NCBI RefSeq assembly: GCF_003202035.1
Contig: NZ_QJKC01000012.1
Span: forward strand, 78,158 to 142,157
Direction of reading: 5' to 3'
Source: Aquitalea magnusonii
GTDB taxonomy: Bacteria; Pseudomonadota; Gammaproteobacteria; Burkholderiales; Chromobacteriaceae
Length of the DNA: 64,000 nt
Position 1 is the first letter of the stretch. Each line of letters begins with the position of its first letter. Shown in pieces: positions 17,363 to 27,855 of the stretch. Made by a program: the position numbers and the translations under genes. A model generated the notes under the pieces. The model did not search any database. It was given only the letters and a program-made list of their open reading frames with translations, and had not been told where the DNA came from.

Positions 17363-17944
17363 TCACACATCAATTTTTTTACCGGAAAACTCGCGTGCCG
17401 CCATGCGCAGATAATAAACCATTGACCACAAAGTCAAAATTACCGCGATCACCATGAAAATATTTCCAAGCAGCAGGCTGTTTATTCCCGGAAACAAGGG
17501 GCCGGCGTATAGCAGCAGCAGAATGGCCAGCATCTGCGCCGCGGTTTTCAGCTTGCCGATATAGGCCACCGCCACGCTGCCGCGGCTGCCCATCCCTGCC
17601 ATCCACTCCCGCAAGGCGGAGATGGTGATTTCACGGCCGATGATGATCATGGCCATCCAGCCGGGGGTGCGGCCCATTTCGACCAGCAGTATCAGCGCAG
17701 CGGCAACGATGAGCTTGTCGGCTACCGGGTCCAGAAAAGCACCAAAGGCGGAGGTCTGGCCGAGCTTGCGCGCCAGAAAGCCGTCCAGCCAGTCGGTCCA
17801 GGCTGCCAGGAAAAAGATCATGGCCCCTACATTATTGCGGTCACTGGCATGCAGCACGCTATCCGGCAGGAAAAACACGGCAACGCAGAGCGGTATCAGG
17901 GCGACTCTGAGCCAGGTAAGGAAGATCGGCAAATTGAAGGGCAT
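17363..17944 (-). CDS. pgsA: CDP-diacylglycerol--glycerol-3-phosphate 3-phosphatidyltransferase
   Basis: A 193-residue inner-membrane enzyme that makes phosphatidylglycerophosphate, the first committed step to phosphatidylglycerol and cardiolipin. The CDP-alcohol phosphotransferase motif is complete: D54-G55, A58-R59, G68, D72, D76 in DGFLARKLGQTSAFGAFLDP and onward. Several hydrophobic helices follow, and length is typical. It starts 24 bases after the uvrC stop and is followed by tRNA-Gly and tRNA-Cys, the same order as uvrC-pgsA-glyW-cysT in enterobacteria. Confidence 0.96.
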   Translation of the reverse strand: MPFNLPIFLTWLRVALIPLCVAVFFLPDSVLHASDRNNVGAMIFFLAAWTDWLDGFLARKLGQTSAFGAFLDPVADKLIVAAALILLVEMGRTPGWMAMIIIGREITISALREWMAGMGSRGSVAVAYIGKLKTAAQMLAILLLLYAGPLFPGINSLLLGNIFMVIAVILTLWSMVYYLRMAAREFSGKKIDV

Positions 17945-17968
17945 CTGGATTATCTGGTTATGTTTTGT

Positions 17969-19774
17969 TCAATGCAGCGCGTGGTAAATCTTTTCCGCCA
18001 GCGTCCGGCTGATGCCATCCACCTGCGCCAGCTCGTCGACACTGGCCGCCACCACACCCCGCAGGCCGCCGAAGCGCAGCAGCAGTTGCTGGCGGCGCTT
18101 GGCACCAATACCTGGAATGTCTTCCAGTGTGGAGGCGGTCCTGGCCTTGGCACGACGGGCACGATGGCCAGTGATGGCAAAGCGGTGTGCTTCATCGCGG
18201 ATGGTCTGGATCAGATGCAAGGCGGGATGATCACTGCGCAATTGTAGCGTCTTTTGCTGGTAAGGGAGGATGAGCGTTTCCAGACCGGGTTTGCGTTCTT
18301 CCCCTTTGGCCACACCGATGATGGGCAGGGTCAGGCCCAGTTCGGCAAAAACCTCCAGCGCCACCCCGACCTGTCCCTTGCCGCCATCGATGAGCACGGC
18401 GTCCGGCAGTTGGCCCTCGCCTGCCGCCAGCTTGCCGTAGCGCCGGGAAAGCACTTCGCGCATGGCGGCATAGTCGTCGCCGGCCTTGGCGGTTTCGATA
18501 TTGAAACGGCGATACTGGCTGGGCTGCATGCTTTCCTTGTCATACACCACGCAGGAAGCCACCGTGGCTTCGCCCATGGTGTGGCTGATGTCGAAGCACT
18601 CCAGCCGCTCCACCCCTTCCAGCCCAAGCGCCTCATTAAGCTGTGCCACACGATGCCGCTGGGTAGCCTTGCTGCTATGGCGCTGTTGAATGGCCAGCAT
18701 GGCATTTTTTTCGGCCATTTCCAGCCATACACGGCGTTCGCTGATGGGGTTGCTGACCAGGTGGACTTTGCGTTCGGATTGTTCTTCCAGCGTTTGTCGC
18801 AGCGCAGCGGACACCTCGCCATTGAAGATGATGACCGGCGGCATGGGGGCGCCCAGATAGTGCTGGGCGAGGAAGGCATCCAGATTGGCTGTGGCATCGG
18901 CCTCTTGTGCACCTTGCGGGAAGAAGCTTTTGTCCCCCAGATGCCGGCCACCGCGAATCATCACCAGATTGATGCACACCAGCCCACCCTCTGCGGCAAC
19001 GGCGACCACATCGCAATCGAGCTGGCTGGCGTTGCTGGAGACAAACTGTTTTTCCTGTACCCGGCTCAATGCCTGTATCTGGTCGCGCAGCTCTGCCGCC
19101 TGTTCGAACTCCAGCTGTGCGGCAGCCTGTTCCATGCGGGCGGTCAGCGTGTCGATCAGTTCGCTTTGCCGGCCTTGCAGAAAGGCCACCGCACTTTGCA
19201 CATCGCTGTGGTAATCCGCGGCCGAGATATGTTCGACACAGGGGCCGGAGCAGCGCTTGATCTGGTAGAGCAGGCAGGGGCGCGAGCGGTTGGCGAACAC
19301 CGCATCTTCACAAGTGCGCAAGCGGAAGACTTTTTGCAGGATCTGGATGCTTTCGCGTACCGCATAGCTATTGGGATAGGGGCCAAAAAACTGATGCGGC
19401 TTTTTCGGCTCCCCCCGGTAATAGGCCATTTGCGGGTATTCATGGCCGGTCAGCATCAGGTAGGGGTAGGACTTGTCATCGCGAAACAGGATGTTGTACT
19501 TGGGTGCCAGCGCCTTGATCAGATTGTTTTCCAGAATCAGCGCCTCCGCTTCCGAGCGGGTGACGGTGGTTTCGATGCTGGCAATCTGTCGCACCATCAG
19601 CTGGATGCGCGGTGACAGATCACTTTTCTGGAAGTAGGAGCTGACCCGTTTTTTGAGGTCGATGGCCTTGCCTACATAAAGCACATTGCCCGACGTATCG
19701 AACATGCGATAGACGCCGGGCAAATTCGGAAGGCTGGCCAGTACCGATTGGTAATCGAATACGCTGGAAGGCAC
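17969..19774 (-). CDS. uvrC: Excinuclease ABC subunit C
   Basis: A 601-residue nuclease subunit of nucleotide excision repair that cuts on both sides of a lesion after UvrAB loading. Visible domains: GIY-YIG nuclease (from about 19, [18 protein letters not shown]), UVR/UvrB-binding motif near 203-238 ([16 protein letters not shown]), the RNase H-like C-terminal nuclease with CFDISH and DGGKGQ, and a helix-hairpin-helix pair at the end ([16 protein letters not shown]). The start is GTG at 19774, whose first base is the last base of the preceding TAG stop, a one-base overlap suggesting translational coupling to the DUF4124 gene. Confidence 0.97.
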   Translation of the reverse strand: MPSSVFDYQSVLASLPNLPGVYRMFDTSGNVLYVGKAIDLKKRVSSYFQKSDLSPRIQLMVRQIASIETTVTRSEAEALILENNLIKALAPKYNILFRDDKSYPYLMLTGHEYPQMAYYRGEPKKPHQFFGPYPNSYAVRESIQILQKVFRLRTCEDAVFANRSRPCLLYQIKRCSGPCVEHISAADYHSDVQSAVAFLQGRQSELIDTLTARMEQAAAQLEFEQAAELRDQIQALSRVQEKQFVSSNASQLDCDVVAVAAEGGLVCINLVMIRGGRHLGDKSFFPQGAQEADATANLDAFLAQHYLGAPMPPVIIFNGEVSAALRQTLEEQSERKVHLVSNPISERRVWLEMAEKNAMLAIQQRHSSKATQRHRVAQLNEALGLEGVERLECFDISHTMGEATVASCVVYDKESMQPSQYRRFNIETAKAGDDYAAMREVLSRRYGKLAAGEGQLPDAVLIDGGKGQVGVALEVFAELGLTLPIIGVAKGEERKPGLETLILPYQQKTLQLRSDHPALHLIQTIRDEAHRFAITGHRARRAKARTASTLEDIPGIGAKRRQQLLLRFGGLRGVVAASVDELAQVDGISRTLAEKIYHALH

Positions 19775-20208
19775 TACTTGTTACACCAGTTGGCTACATT
19801 TTGCTGCGCTTCTTGCAGTAAATCATTGCGCTGGCTGTCGGTAGCCAGGGCATTGCTACCCGGCATCCTGACCCGACCGCCCTGCTGCAGCGCAGCCAGG
19901 TTGTTGCGGGCATTCTTGCAGTTTTCCTGCGCTGTTTTTTTGTTCTGTTCTTTTATTTTGGCGTTTTCTGCATCGATCTCGGCGTTTTTCTTTTCGATCT
20001 CGCTCAGCGCTGTCGTCTTGGGGGCTTTGGCTGGCGCCGAGGCCGCGGCAGAGGCCCGTACATTCAGCGGCTTGGCCCTGGCTCCCGGCGGCGGCTGGTC
20101 GGAAAACACGGTTTTGCCGTTGGCATCGATGTACTGGTACACCTCGGCCATGGCCGGGGCCGACAGCGAAAATGCAACAAGCACACTCAGAATCGCACGG
20201 GTTTTCAT
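19774..20208 (-). CDS. DUF4124 domain-containing periplasmic protein
   Basis: A 144-residue protein. ATG at 20208 is preferred over an upstream frame to 20352 because it starts a signal peptide ([21 protein letters not shown]). The mature part begins with a DUF4124 block ([20 protein letters not shown]). A basic/Ala-Pro stretch and a coiled-coil-like Glu/Lys/Asn segment (about 80-105) follow, and cysteines near 107 and 142 may pair. Function unknown; DUF4124 proteins are exported and common in proteobacteria. It is divergent from guaB and overlaps the uvrC start by one base. Confidence 0.82.
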   Translation of the reverse strand: MKTRAILSVLVAFSLSAPAMAEVYQYIDANGKTVFSDQPPPGARAKPLNVRASAAASAPAKAPKTTALSEIEKKNAEIDAENAKIKEQNKKTAQENCKNARNNLAALQQGGRVRMPGSNALATDSQRNDLLQEAQQNVANWCNK

Positions 20209-20285
20209 TCTTTGGTGTCCTAAGCTGAAACACGCTGATTGTACGGTGTCGGCACGCTGATCGCAAAAACAAGCGACAGCATTTT

Positions 20286-21805
<1,520 letters not shown>

Positions 21806-21843
21806 TCCCTGGTCAAGGCAGGTCCTTAGACCGCCTGAGAATC

Positions 21844-21876
21844 AAAAGCCCGCATCACATGATGCGGGCTTTTTTG
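21844..21876. terminator. Bidirectional terminator after guaB
   Basis: AAAAGCCCGCATC (21844-21856) pairs with GATGCGGGCTTTT (21861-21873) around ACAT, followed by a T6 tract on the plus strand and TTTT on the minus strand. It serves guaB and the converging GyrI-like gene. Confidence 0.9.
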
Positions 21877-21886
21877 TGTCTGCACC

Positions 21887-22372
21887 TCAGGCCAAGGGCA
21901 ATAGCAAACGGGTGCGCCATGCTTCCGGAGCCACAGCATGCGGCCCGCTCAAGGCTTCATCCAGCAAGGGGCGCTGGCCAAACTGCTCGCCGCTGGCGGG
22001 CAGCCATTCTTGTATTAACCAGTTCCATGCCTCGGCCAGGCCGGTATACGGCCCCTGATGCACAATGCATGCATAACGCCCGGCCGCCAGTTCGCCATAA
22101 GAAAAACCCATGGCTGCAACTTCGCTCGCCGACACGCGCAAAGCCGGCGGCGGTGTCAGGCAGGCGGCTGCGCGCAATGCCTGCGGTGCCACCGTGGCCG
22201 GGTCATCCAGATACTGACCAAATGCCCGCAGGGTATGCGCTCCGTCTGCATGCTGCTGCACTAGCGCCCGCAAGTCGGCAAACGCCGTGGCAATGCCCGA
22301 GTACGGGCCCAGATGGGGCTTCATCAGCACCGGTAGCGGCTGTGCCAAGTGGATGATTTCAGGCTGATACAT
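21887..22372 (-). CDS. GyrI-like small-molecule-binding domain protein
   Basis: A 161-residue protein consisting only of a GyrI/AraC effector-binding domain. ATG at 22372 (MYQPEIIHLAQ) gives the normal domain start; the longer frame to 22450 would overlap the regulator. It parallels the C-terminal half of the neighbouring AraC protein block by block: GPYSGIATAF against GPYMGIGQAF, FGQYLDDPATV against FGQYLDDPDQV, ELAAGRYACIVHQGPY against EIPAGRYACLEHVGPY. Such domains bind small hydrophobic or cationic ligands, and stand-alone versions have been linked to drug binding or hydrolysis. The 13-base spacing suggests cotranscription with the regulator. Confidence 0.82.
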   Translation of the reverse strand: MYQPEIIHLAQPLPVLMKPHLGPYSGIATAFADLRALVQQHADGAHTLRAFGQYLDDPATVAPQALRAAACLTPPPALRVSASEVAAMGFSYGELAAGRYACIVHQGPYTGLAEAWNWLIQEWLPASGEQFGQRPLLDEALSGPHAVAPEAWRTRLLLPLA

Positions 22373-22385
22373 GGAGAACTCCTGT

Positions 22386-23258
22386 TTAGTCGCGCAAGGC
22401 CAGCAGCAAACGACTGCGCAGCTGGGTGGGCGGCGTATGGTAAGGGGCATTCAGATACTGCTCGAGGCAGGGCTGGTCGGCCGGTTCTTCGCCGCTTTGC
22501 GGCAACCAGTGGCGGTATAGCTGATCCCATGCCGTTTTCAGCTCGGCATAAGGACCCACATGCTCCAGGCAAGCATAACGACCGGCCGGGATTTCACCAC
22601 GCACAAAACCCTGCGCCGTCAGCGCGGCGTCACTCAGGCTGAATCCGCCTGGCAGGCTGACACTGGCGATGGCGCGCAAATCGGCCGCGGCCACCTGGTC
22701 CGGATCATCCAGATACTGGCCGAATACCTGCACCGGCTCACCGTCAGCCGGCCTTGGCCCCAGCAAGGCATGCAGGGCATCGAAAGCCTGCCCTATGCCC
22801 ATATAGGGTCCGTGATGATGCCGCTGCACGACCGGCAAGGCGGGTAACAAGATGATGCTGACGCTGTGCATGACACGCTCCTGTAAAGTGGCGGACATGA
22901 GCAAACGGCGCTGGCGATAGCGCCCGGGTGGCTCGCCGTAGTGCTTGCCAAAAGCCCGTACAAAAGCGGCACTGCTGCGGTAACCGGCACGGGCTGCAAT
23001 GCTGGGCAGTGCGCGCCGGCCGGCAGCCAGTTCACCGGCGGCCCGGTGCAACAGCATGCGCTGCCGGCTCTGGTTCAGCGTCTCGCCCATCAGCGCATGG
23101 AACAAGCGATGAAAGTGATAGGGCGAAAAGCAGGCCTCCTCGGCCAGCCGCTCCAGCGTGACCGGCTGATCCAGATGCCGCCACAGATAATCCAGCGCAC
23201 GCAGCAGGCGTTGCGAATACAGGGTGCCGGGGCCGTGCTGACGATAGGGTTTGCTCAT
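22386..23258 (-). CDS. AraC-family regulator with GyrI-like effector domain
   Basis: A 290-residue regulator of the Rob/SoxS-like layout. Residues about 15-118 form the double helix-turn-helix AraC DNA-binding domain (ACFSPYHFHRLFHALMGETL, then IAARAGYRSSAAFVRAFGKH). Residues about 130-290 form the GyrI-like ligand domain. It is divergent from an alpha/beta hydrolase (178 bases between starts) and followed by a gene encoding a free copy of its ligand domain. Likely targets are itself, the downstream gene and possibly the hydrolase. The inducer is unknown. Confidence 0.9.
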   Translation of the reverse strand: MSKPYRQHGPGTLYSQRLLRALDYLWRHLDQPVTLERLAEEACFSPYHFHRLFHALMGETLNQSRQRMLLHRAAGELAAGRRALPSIAARAGYRSSAAFVRAFGKHYGEPPGRYRQRRLLMSATLQERVMHSVSIILLPALPVVQRHHHGPYMGIGQAFDALHALLGPRPADGEPVQVFGQYLDDPDQVAAADLRAIASVSLPGGFSLSDAALTAQGFVRGEIPAGRYACLEHVGPYAELKTAWDQLYRHWLPQSGEEPADQPCLEQYLNAPYHTPPTQLRSRLLLALRD

Positions 23259-23435
23259 GACGGACAGTCTAGATGAGAGGCGTTGATCGATTTTGCGATT
23301 CTAGCCTGCCCCGTTCTTGCGCTGCACATTCCGGCGCGATACGACCGCGCATCGCCCTCCCCCACCGTGCATGGTGAGCCTGCCCGGATTTTTCCGTACA
23401 CTAAGCCTCTGTCCAATCCAGACGACCCATGCGCC

Positions 23436-24329
23436 ATGCCTCTTGTTCAGCCCAGCCACAGCGAATTCATCTCCCTGAACCAGCACCGTTACCACCTGCG
23501 CCACTGGGGTGATCCCGCGGCCCCCTTGCTGGTCATGCTGCATGGCTGGATGGATAGCTCGGCCACTTTCCAGTTTCTGGTCGATACCCTGCCCGGCGAG
23601 TGGCATGTGGTGGCGCCGGACTGGCGCGGCTTTGGCGACAGCGACTGGAACCGCGACAGCTATTATTTTCCCGACTACCTGGCCGATCTGGATGCCCTGC
23701 TGAGCCACTTGTCGCCTCAACAGCCGGTACGGCTGCTGGGACACAGCATGGGGGCGATGATTGCCGGCATCTATGCCGGCGTGCGCCCTGAACGCATCGC
23801 CTGCCTGTCGCTGGTGGAAGGCTTTGGCCTGAATGCCACCCGCCCGGCCGAAGCACCCGGCCGCTATGCCCGCTGGCTGCGCGAGCGGCGCGATGCCCCC
23901 AGCTTCAATGCGCTGGGACGGCTGGAAGACGTTGCCAACAAGCTGATCGAACGCAATCCGCGCCTGATTGCGCCGCGGGCACGCTGGCTGGCCAGCATGC
24001 TGACCCGGCAGCGGGAAGACGGCCAGCTGGTTTACCGTGCCGATCCGCGCCACAAGATGGTCAACCCGGTGCTGTACCGGCTGGAGGAAGCCAAATGCTG
24101 CTGGCAGCGCATCACTGCGCCGGTGCAATGGGTCATGGGCGGCGATATGTGGGACCACCCCATGGCCAAGGGCGTCATGGACAGCCTGCCGGAGCGACGT
24201 GCCTGCTTTGCGCGGCTGCAGGAAAACGTGATAGCCGGCGCAGGCCATATGATCCAATGGGAACAGCCGGAGGCGCTGGCACAGGTGATTCAGCCATTCC
24301 TGATTCAAGCTGAAATCAGGTCTGCTTGA
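23436..24329 (+). CDS. Alpha/beta hydrolase
   Basis: A 297-residue protein; the ATG at 23436 is used because the hydrolase fold begins shortly after it. An open frame reaches back to 23283 without homology features. Fold landmarks: oxyanion loop HGWMDSSATF (36-45), DWRGFGDSD (62-70), nucleophile S104 in GHSMG, and the catalytic histidine in GAGHMIQWE near the C-terminus. Cytoplasmic, with no signal peptide. The family covers esterases, lipases and C-C hydrolases, and the substrate cannot be predicted. It is divergent from the AraC regulator, so it may be a target. Confidence 0.87.
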   Translation: MPLVQPSHSEFISLNQHRYHLRHWGDPAAPLLVMLHGWMDSSATFQFLVDTLPGEWHVVAPDWRGFGDSDWNRDSYYFPDYLADLDALLSHLSPQQPVRLLGHSMGAMIAGIYAGVRPERIACLSLVEGFGLNATRPAEAPGRYARWLRERRDAPSFNALGRLEDVANKLIERNPRLIAPRARWLASMLTRQREDGQLVYRADPRHKMVNPVLYRLEEAKCCWQRITAPVQWVMGGDMWDHPMAKGVMDSLPERRACFARLQENVIAGAGHMIQWEQPEALAQVIQPFLIQAEIRSA

Positions 24330-24449
24330 AAACTCGCCCCTGGCAAGCTTGAGCACGGTCAAAATTTGTCGGATGGCCTATAAGATGGCCTATCGATTCG
24401 CGGGAAGGCTGATAAAATAAATGGAAATCATCTCCTCATAGCCTCCAGC

Positions 24450-25307
24450 ATGACGCCACTGATCAGTACCGACGAGCGTGACGAGCTCCTGAAAAATTTG
24501 GTTATCCCCCCGCGTCCGGATGTGCTGGACAAGTTGCTGGGATTGCGCAACGACCCGGATGTCACGCTGCAAAAGCTCGGCGACATCATCAGCGAAGACC
24601 TGGCGCTGTGTGTCGCCATGCTCAAGGCGGCCAACACGCCGATTCTTGGCCGCGGTCGCCACATCACCTCCATCCATCAGGCCATCAGCCTGCTGGGGGT
24701 CAAAAACGTGGTCAGCCTGGTCAGCGGCCTGGTCTTGCGTACCCGGCTGACCGCCGAAACCCCGCCTGCGCTGGAGCAATTCTGGGATAACGCCCTGCAG
24801 ATTGCCGCGATCAGCGCCGCGCTGTGTGACAAGATCGTGCATGTCCCGGATGACTGCCAGAGCTTTGCGCTGTTTCACAGCTGCGGCATTGCCATCATGC
24901 TGATGCGCTTCCCCACTTACTACCGCACCCTGCGCCTGACCGAAATGGCCAGTGATGACCGGATCGGCCTGGTTGAACAGGAACTGCATGGCACCCGCCA
25001 TGATGTGGTGGGCTATCTGGTGGCCCGTACCTGGAACATGCCGGAAAGCTTTGCCAAAGCAATCCTGATGCAGAACGACGACACGGTCATGCTCACCGGG
25101 CCTGATGCACCGCTGGATCATGATGGCCGCATGATGGTGGCGGTCACCCGCGCAGCGCGCCATGTCTGGCGCACGCTGACACCGGGCAAGGAAGATGCCG
25201 GCTGGGAGGCACGCAAGGATGAGGTGCTGAACTACCTGGGCATGTCGGACGTAGAGTTTGAAGACTGGGTCGATGCCATGCATCAGGAGCTGGCTGTCGC
25301 CGGCTGA
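24450..25307 (+). CDS. HDOD domain protein
   Basis: A 285-residue cytoplasmic protein. Residues about 14-210 form an HDOD domain (degenerate HD phosphohydrolase): IPPRPDVLDKLLGLRNDPDV, then LGDIISEDLALCVAMLKAANTP and ISLLGVKNVVSLVSGLVL. The metal-binding HD residues of true HD-GYP enzymes are not evident (FHSCGIAIML), so a signalling or scaffolding role is more likely than catalysis. HDOD proteins often act in motility, stress or cyclic-di-GMP-related pathways. It is a single-gene unit ending at a bidirectional terminator. Confidence 0.88.
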   Translation: MTPLISTDERDELLKNLVIPPRPDVLDKLLGLRNDPDVTLQKLGDIISEDLALCVAMLKAANTPILGRGRHITSIHQAISLLGVKNVVSLVSGLVLRTRLTAETPPALEQFWDNALQIAAISAALCDKIVHVPDDCQSFALFHSCGIAIMLMRFPTYYRTLRLTEMASDDRIGLVEQELHGTRHDVVGYLVARTWNMPESFAKAILMQNDDTVMLTGPDAPLDHDGRMMVAVTRAARHVWRTLTPGKEDAGWEARKDEVLNYLGMSDVEFEDWVDAMHQELAVAG

Positions 25308-25325
25308 CTGCCTCTATCCGGCCAT

Positions 25326-25360
25326 AAAAAAACCGCGCGCCATTCCGGCCGCGGTTTTTT
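25326..25360. terminator. Bidirectional terminator between HDOD gene and carboxypeptidase gene
   Basis: AAAAACCGC (25328-25336) pairs with GCGGTTTTT (25351-25359), with further GC pairing inside, an A-run on the left and a T6 run on the right. Confidence 0.85.
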
Positions 25361-25378
25361 CTTGTCAGCCGCCTGCGG

Positions 25379-26869
25379 CTATCCCAGGTAGCGTGCCTGC
25401 AAATGCGCGTGGAAGTAAGCCGGATTCAGACTTTCCCCGGTGGCGCGCTCTACCAGTGTGTTCGTGTCATGCAAGCTGGCCTGGCTCCAGATATGCTGTT
25501 GCAGCCAGTCGAACACCACGGCCAGATCACCGGCGGCAATGCGCTGCTCCAGATCCGGCGTATCGCGCCGTATCGCCGCGAAATACTGCGCCGCATACAT
25601 CGCCCCCAGCGTATAGCTGGGGAAATAACCAAAGCTGCCATCGGTCCAGTGGATATCCTGCAAACAACCCTGACGGTAATTACCACGGGTATCCACTCCC
25701 AGATAAGCCTGCATTTTCTCATCCCACAGGGCTGGAATATCCTCGGCCTCGATCTCGCCCTCCATCAGGGCTTTTTCGATTTCATAACGCAGGATGACGT
25801 GTGCCGGGTAGCACAACTCGTCGGCATCGACGCGGATAAAGCCCGGATGGACACGGCTGTACAGCCTGGCGAGGTTTTCTGCTGACAAAGCCGGCTGCGC
25901 GCCCAGGTATTGAGCAAGCAGCGGCGCAATCAGGCTGAGGAAGGCCGGGCTGCGCCCCAGCTGCATCTCGAAGGACAGGCTCTGGCTTTCATGAATGCCC
26001 ATGGAGCGGGCACGCCCTACCGGCAAATGCAGCATGTCACGCGGCAAGCCCTGTTCGTAGCGGGCATGGCCGGTTTCATGAATGATGCCCATCAGGCTTT
26101 GCATGAAATCGTCTTCGCGGTAGCGGGTGGTGATGCGCACATCTTCCGCCACGCCGCCGCAGAAGGGATGAACGCTGACATCCAGCCGGCCCGCGTCAAA
26201 ATCGAAACCGAGCAGCTGCATCACGGCCAGCCCCAGCTGACGCTGCTGTTCTACCGGAAAACTGCCCTGCGGCAAGAGCAGGGTTTCACTGCCCTGCTTG
26301 GCCATGACTTGCGCGATCAGTCCCGGCAGCCACTGCTTTACCTCGCCGAAAATGCGGTCGATGTCGGCACTCTGCATGCCCGGCTCGTATTTGTTCATCA
26401 AGGCATCGTAGGGGCTGCAGCCTTGCGCCTCGGCCAGCAGCCGCGCCTCCTGGCGTGACAGGGCCACCACTTCGCGGAAATTCTGCAGAAATCCCGCCCA
26501 GTCATTGGCCGTGCGCTGGCTGCGCCAGGCATGTTCGCAACGCGCACCGGCCAGGGCCTGTGCCTCCACCAGCGAGGCGGGCAGCAGATTGGCACGCTGC
26601 CATTCCCGGCGCATTTCCCGCAGGCTGGCGCGCTCTTGCTGGCTGAGATCTTCCTGTTCCGCCTGCTGCAACAGCGCGGCCAGCGCCGGATCGGTCAGGG
26701 TGGCGTGCATCAGCACATCCAGCTCGGCCTGCGCCGCAGCCCGCGCATCATTGCCCTTCGGTGGCATCATGGTGGCCTGATCCCAGCTGACCATGGCGGA
26801 GAGGTGTTCGTAGCGATAGAGCCGGGTAAAGCTGGCGACAAGGGACGGGTAGGCCGTGGGCTGGGACAT
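25379..26869 (-). CDS. Metallocarboxypeptidase, M32 family (carboxypeptidase Taq)
   Basis: A 496-residue zinc enzyme that removes C-terminal residues from peptides in the cytoplasm. ATG at 26869 (MSQPTAYPSLV) fits the family; the frame is open a further 80 codons upstream but overlaps the next gene. Family marks: the zinc motif HETGH in IIHETGHARYEQ, the upstream HPFCGG, IHESQSLSFE with the third zinc-ligand Glu, and DELCYPAHVILRYEIE. Length about 500 is typical. The upstream repeat-protein gene ends 85 bases before it in the same direction. Confidence 0.93.
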   Translation of the reverse strand: MSQPTAYPSLVASFTRLYRYEHLSAMVSWDQATMMPPKGNDARAAAQAELDVLMHATLTDPALAALLQQAEQEDLSQQERASLREMRREWQRANLLPASLVEAQALAGARCEHAWRSQRTANDWAGFLQNFREVVALSRQEARLLAEAQGCSPYDALMNKYEPGMQSADIDRIFGEVKQWLPGLIAQVMAKQGSETLLLPQGSFPVEQQRQLGLAVMQLLGFDFDAGRLDVSVHPFCGGVAEDVRITTRYREDDFMQSLMGIIHETGHARYEQGLPRDMLHLPVGRARSMGIHESQSLSFEMQLGRSPAFLSLIAPLLAQYLGAQPALSAENLARLYSRVHPGFIRVDADELCYPAHVILRYEIEKALMEGEIEAEDIPALWDEKMQAYLGVDTRGNYRQGCLQDIHWTDGSFGYFPSYTLGAMYAAQYFAAIRRDTPDLEQRIAAGDLAVVFDWLQQHIWSQASLHDTNTLVERATGESLNPAYFHAHLQARYLG

Positions 26870-26954
26870 GCGTGCTCCTGCAAGGTATGAGTGGGAGCAT
26901 GATGCCACGCCGCCGCCCGGCAAAGCCAGCCACAGGCAGCAAAAGCAGCCTGAC

Positions 26955-27686
26955 TCAGCGCTGGCGCGTGGTGCTGCCCGGCTGGAGCAGGCTGATGGGC
27001 TGAGCGGCTTCCTCGGCCAGATGAATGCGCTCGTGCGCCGGCGGGAAGGACAGCCAATAGTAGAAGTACTCGCGAGCCAGCTGCACGAAGGCTTTCTTGT
27101 TGCGGCTATCATTCAGGTGCAACAGCATGGCATCCACCACCATGCGGAAGCTGTCTGGCCGGTAGGGTTGGCCGGACAACAGGAACAACATGCCCTTGAG
27201 CAGCATTTCGCGCTCATGGATGTCGGCCTCGGCCATGCCATCCTCGAACAGCTTGCCCAGATAGATTTCCAGCGAAGGCGGAAAGGCATCGAAGCCCTGA
27301 CGCCGCATGCGCTCCAGCAGCGAGGCCAGCGAGTCGGCCATTTCCAGCCGCACATTGCGTGTGGTAAAGCCGGAGCGGGCGGTAATTTCCACCAGCTTTT
27401 TCACATCGCCCAGCCAGAAGTAATAGAACTCGCGCGCGCAGGTCAAGGCGGTGACCCGGTCCTGCACCGCACAGCTGCCGACAAAGCGCTCCACCACACG
27501 GCGGAAGGAATGGGCATCGCGCGATACCCCGTCCAGCAATGGCAGCAATTTATCCAGCAATTGCCGCCGCTCATCCAATACCTGCTCGGCGGCTCCCTGG
27601 CGCAAGATAAGGCGCAGATAGGCATCCAGCGCCTGCTGCAGGCCAGCGGAATCCATGGCGGGAAGTGATGAGGCTGAGTCAGTCAT
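26955..27686 (-). CDS. Protein of unknown function made of two internal repeats
   Basis: A 243-residue, mainly alpha-helical, probably cytoplasmic protein that I do not recognise. It contains two copies of a unit of about 75 residues, offset by 119-120: residues 19-92 and 138-212. Aligned features are L-x-x-Y-L, G-x-A-E, a dileucine, L-x-L-L-x-G, S-F-R-x-V-V and the closing blocks AREFYYFWL (84-92) and AREYFYYWL (204-212). No signal peptide, no metal motif. It may share a transcript with the downstream M32 peptidase gene. Function cannot be inferred. Confidence 0.75.
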   Translation of the reverse strand: MTDSASSLPAMDSAGLQQALDAYLRLILRQGAAEQVLDERRQLLDKLLPLLDGVSRDAHSFRRVVERFVGSCAVQDRVTALTCAREFYYFWLGDVKKLVEITARSGFTTRNVRLEMADSLASLLERMRRQGFDAFPPSLEIYLGKLFEDGMAEADIHEREMLLKGMLFLLSGQPYRPDSFRMVVDAMLLHLNDSRNKKAFVQLAREYFYYWLSFPPAHERIHLAEEAAQPISLLQPGSTTRQR

Positions 27687-27855
27687 TGTGGTCTACTCAT
27701 GCTAGCGGCCGGGCCGGTACTGGCTGCCATGCCAGTCTTGTTGGTCAGCGCAGCGCGGCCAGGACAGCGGCGGTGCAATGAACACGCTGCTTCATTGTGG
27801 AACACGCCAGCCGGTTCGGCCAGCCTGATCGCGATGGCAGCCATCACCGCGCGCT

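Noticed and set aside
18254..19615. 453-codon plus-strand frame over uvrC
   Set aside because: Antisense to a complete uvrC; no domain pattern.
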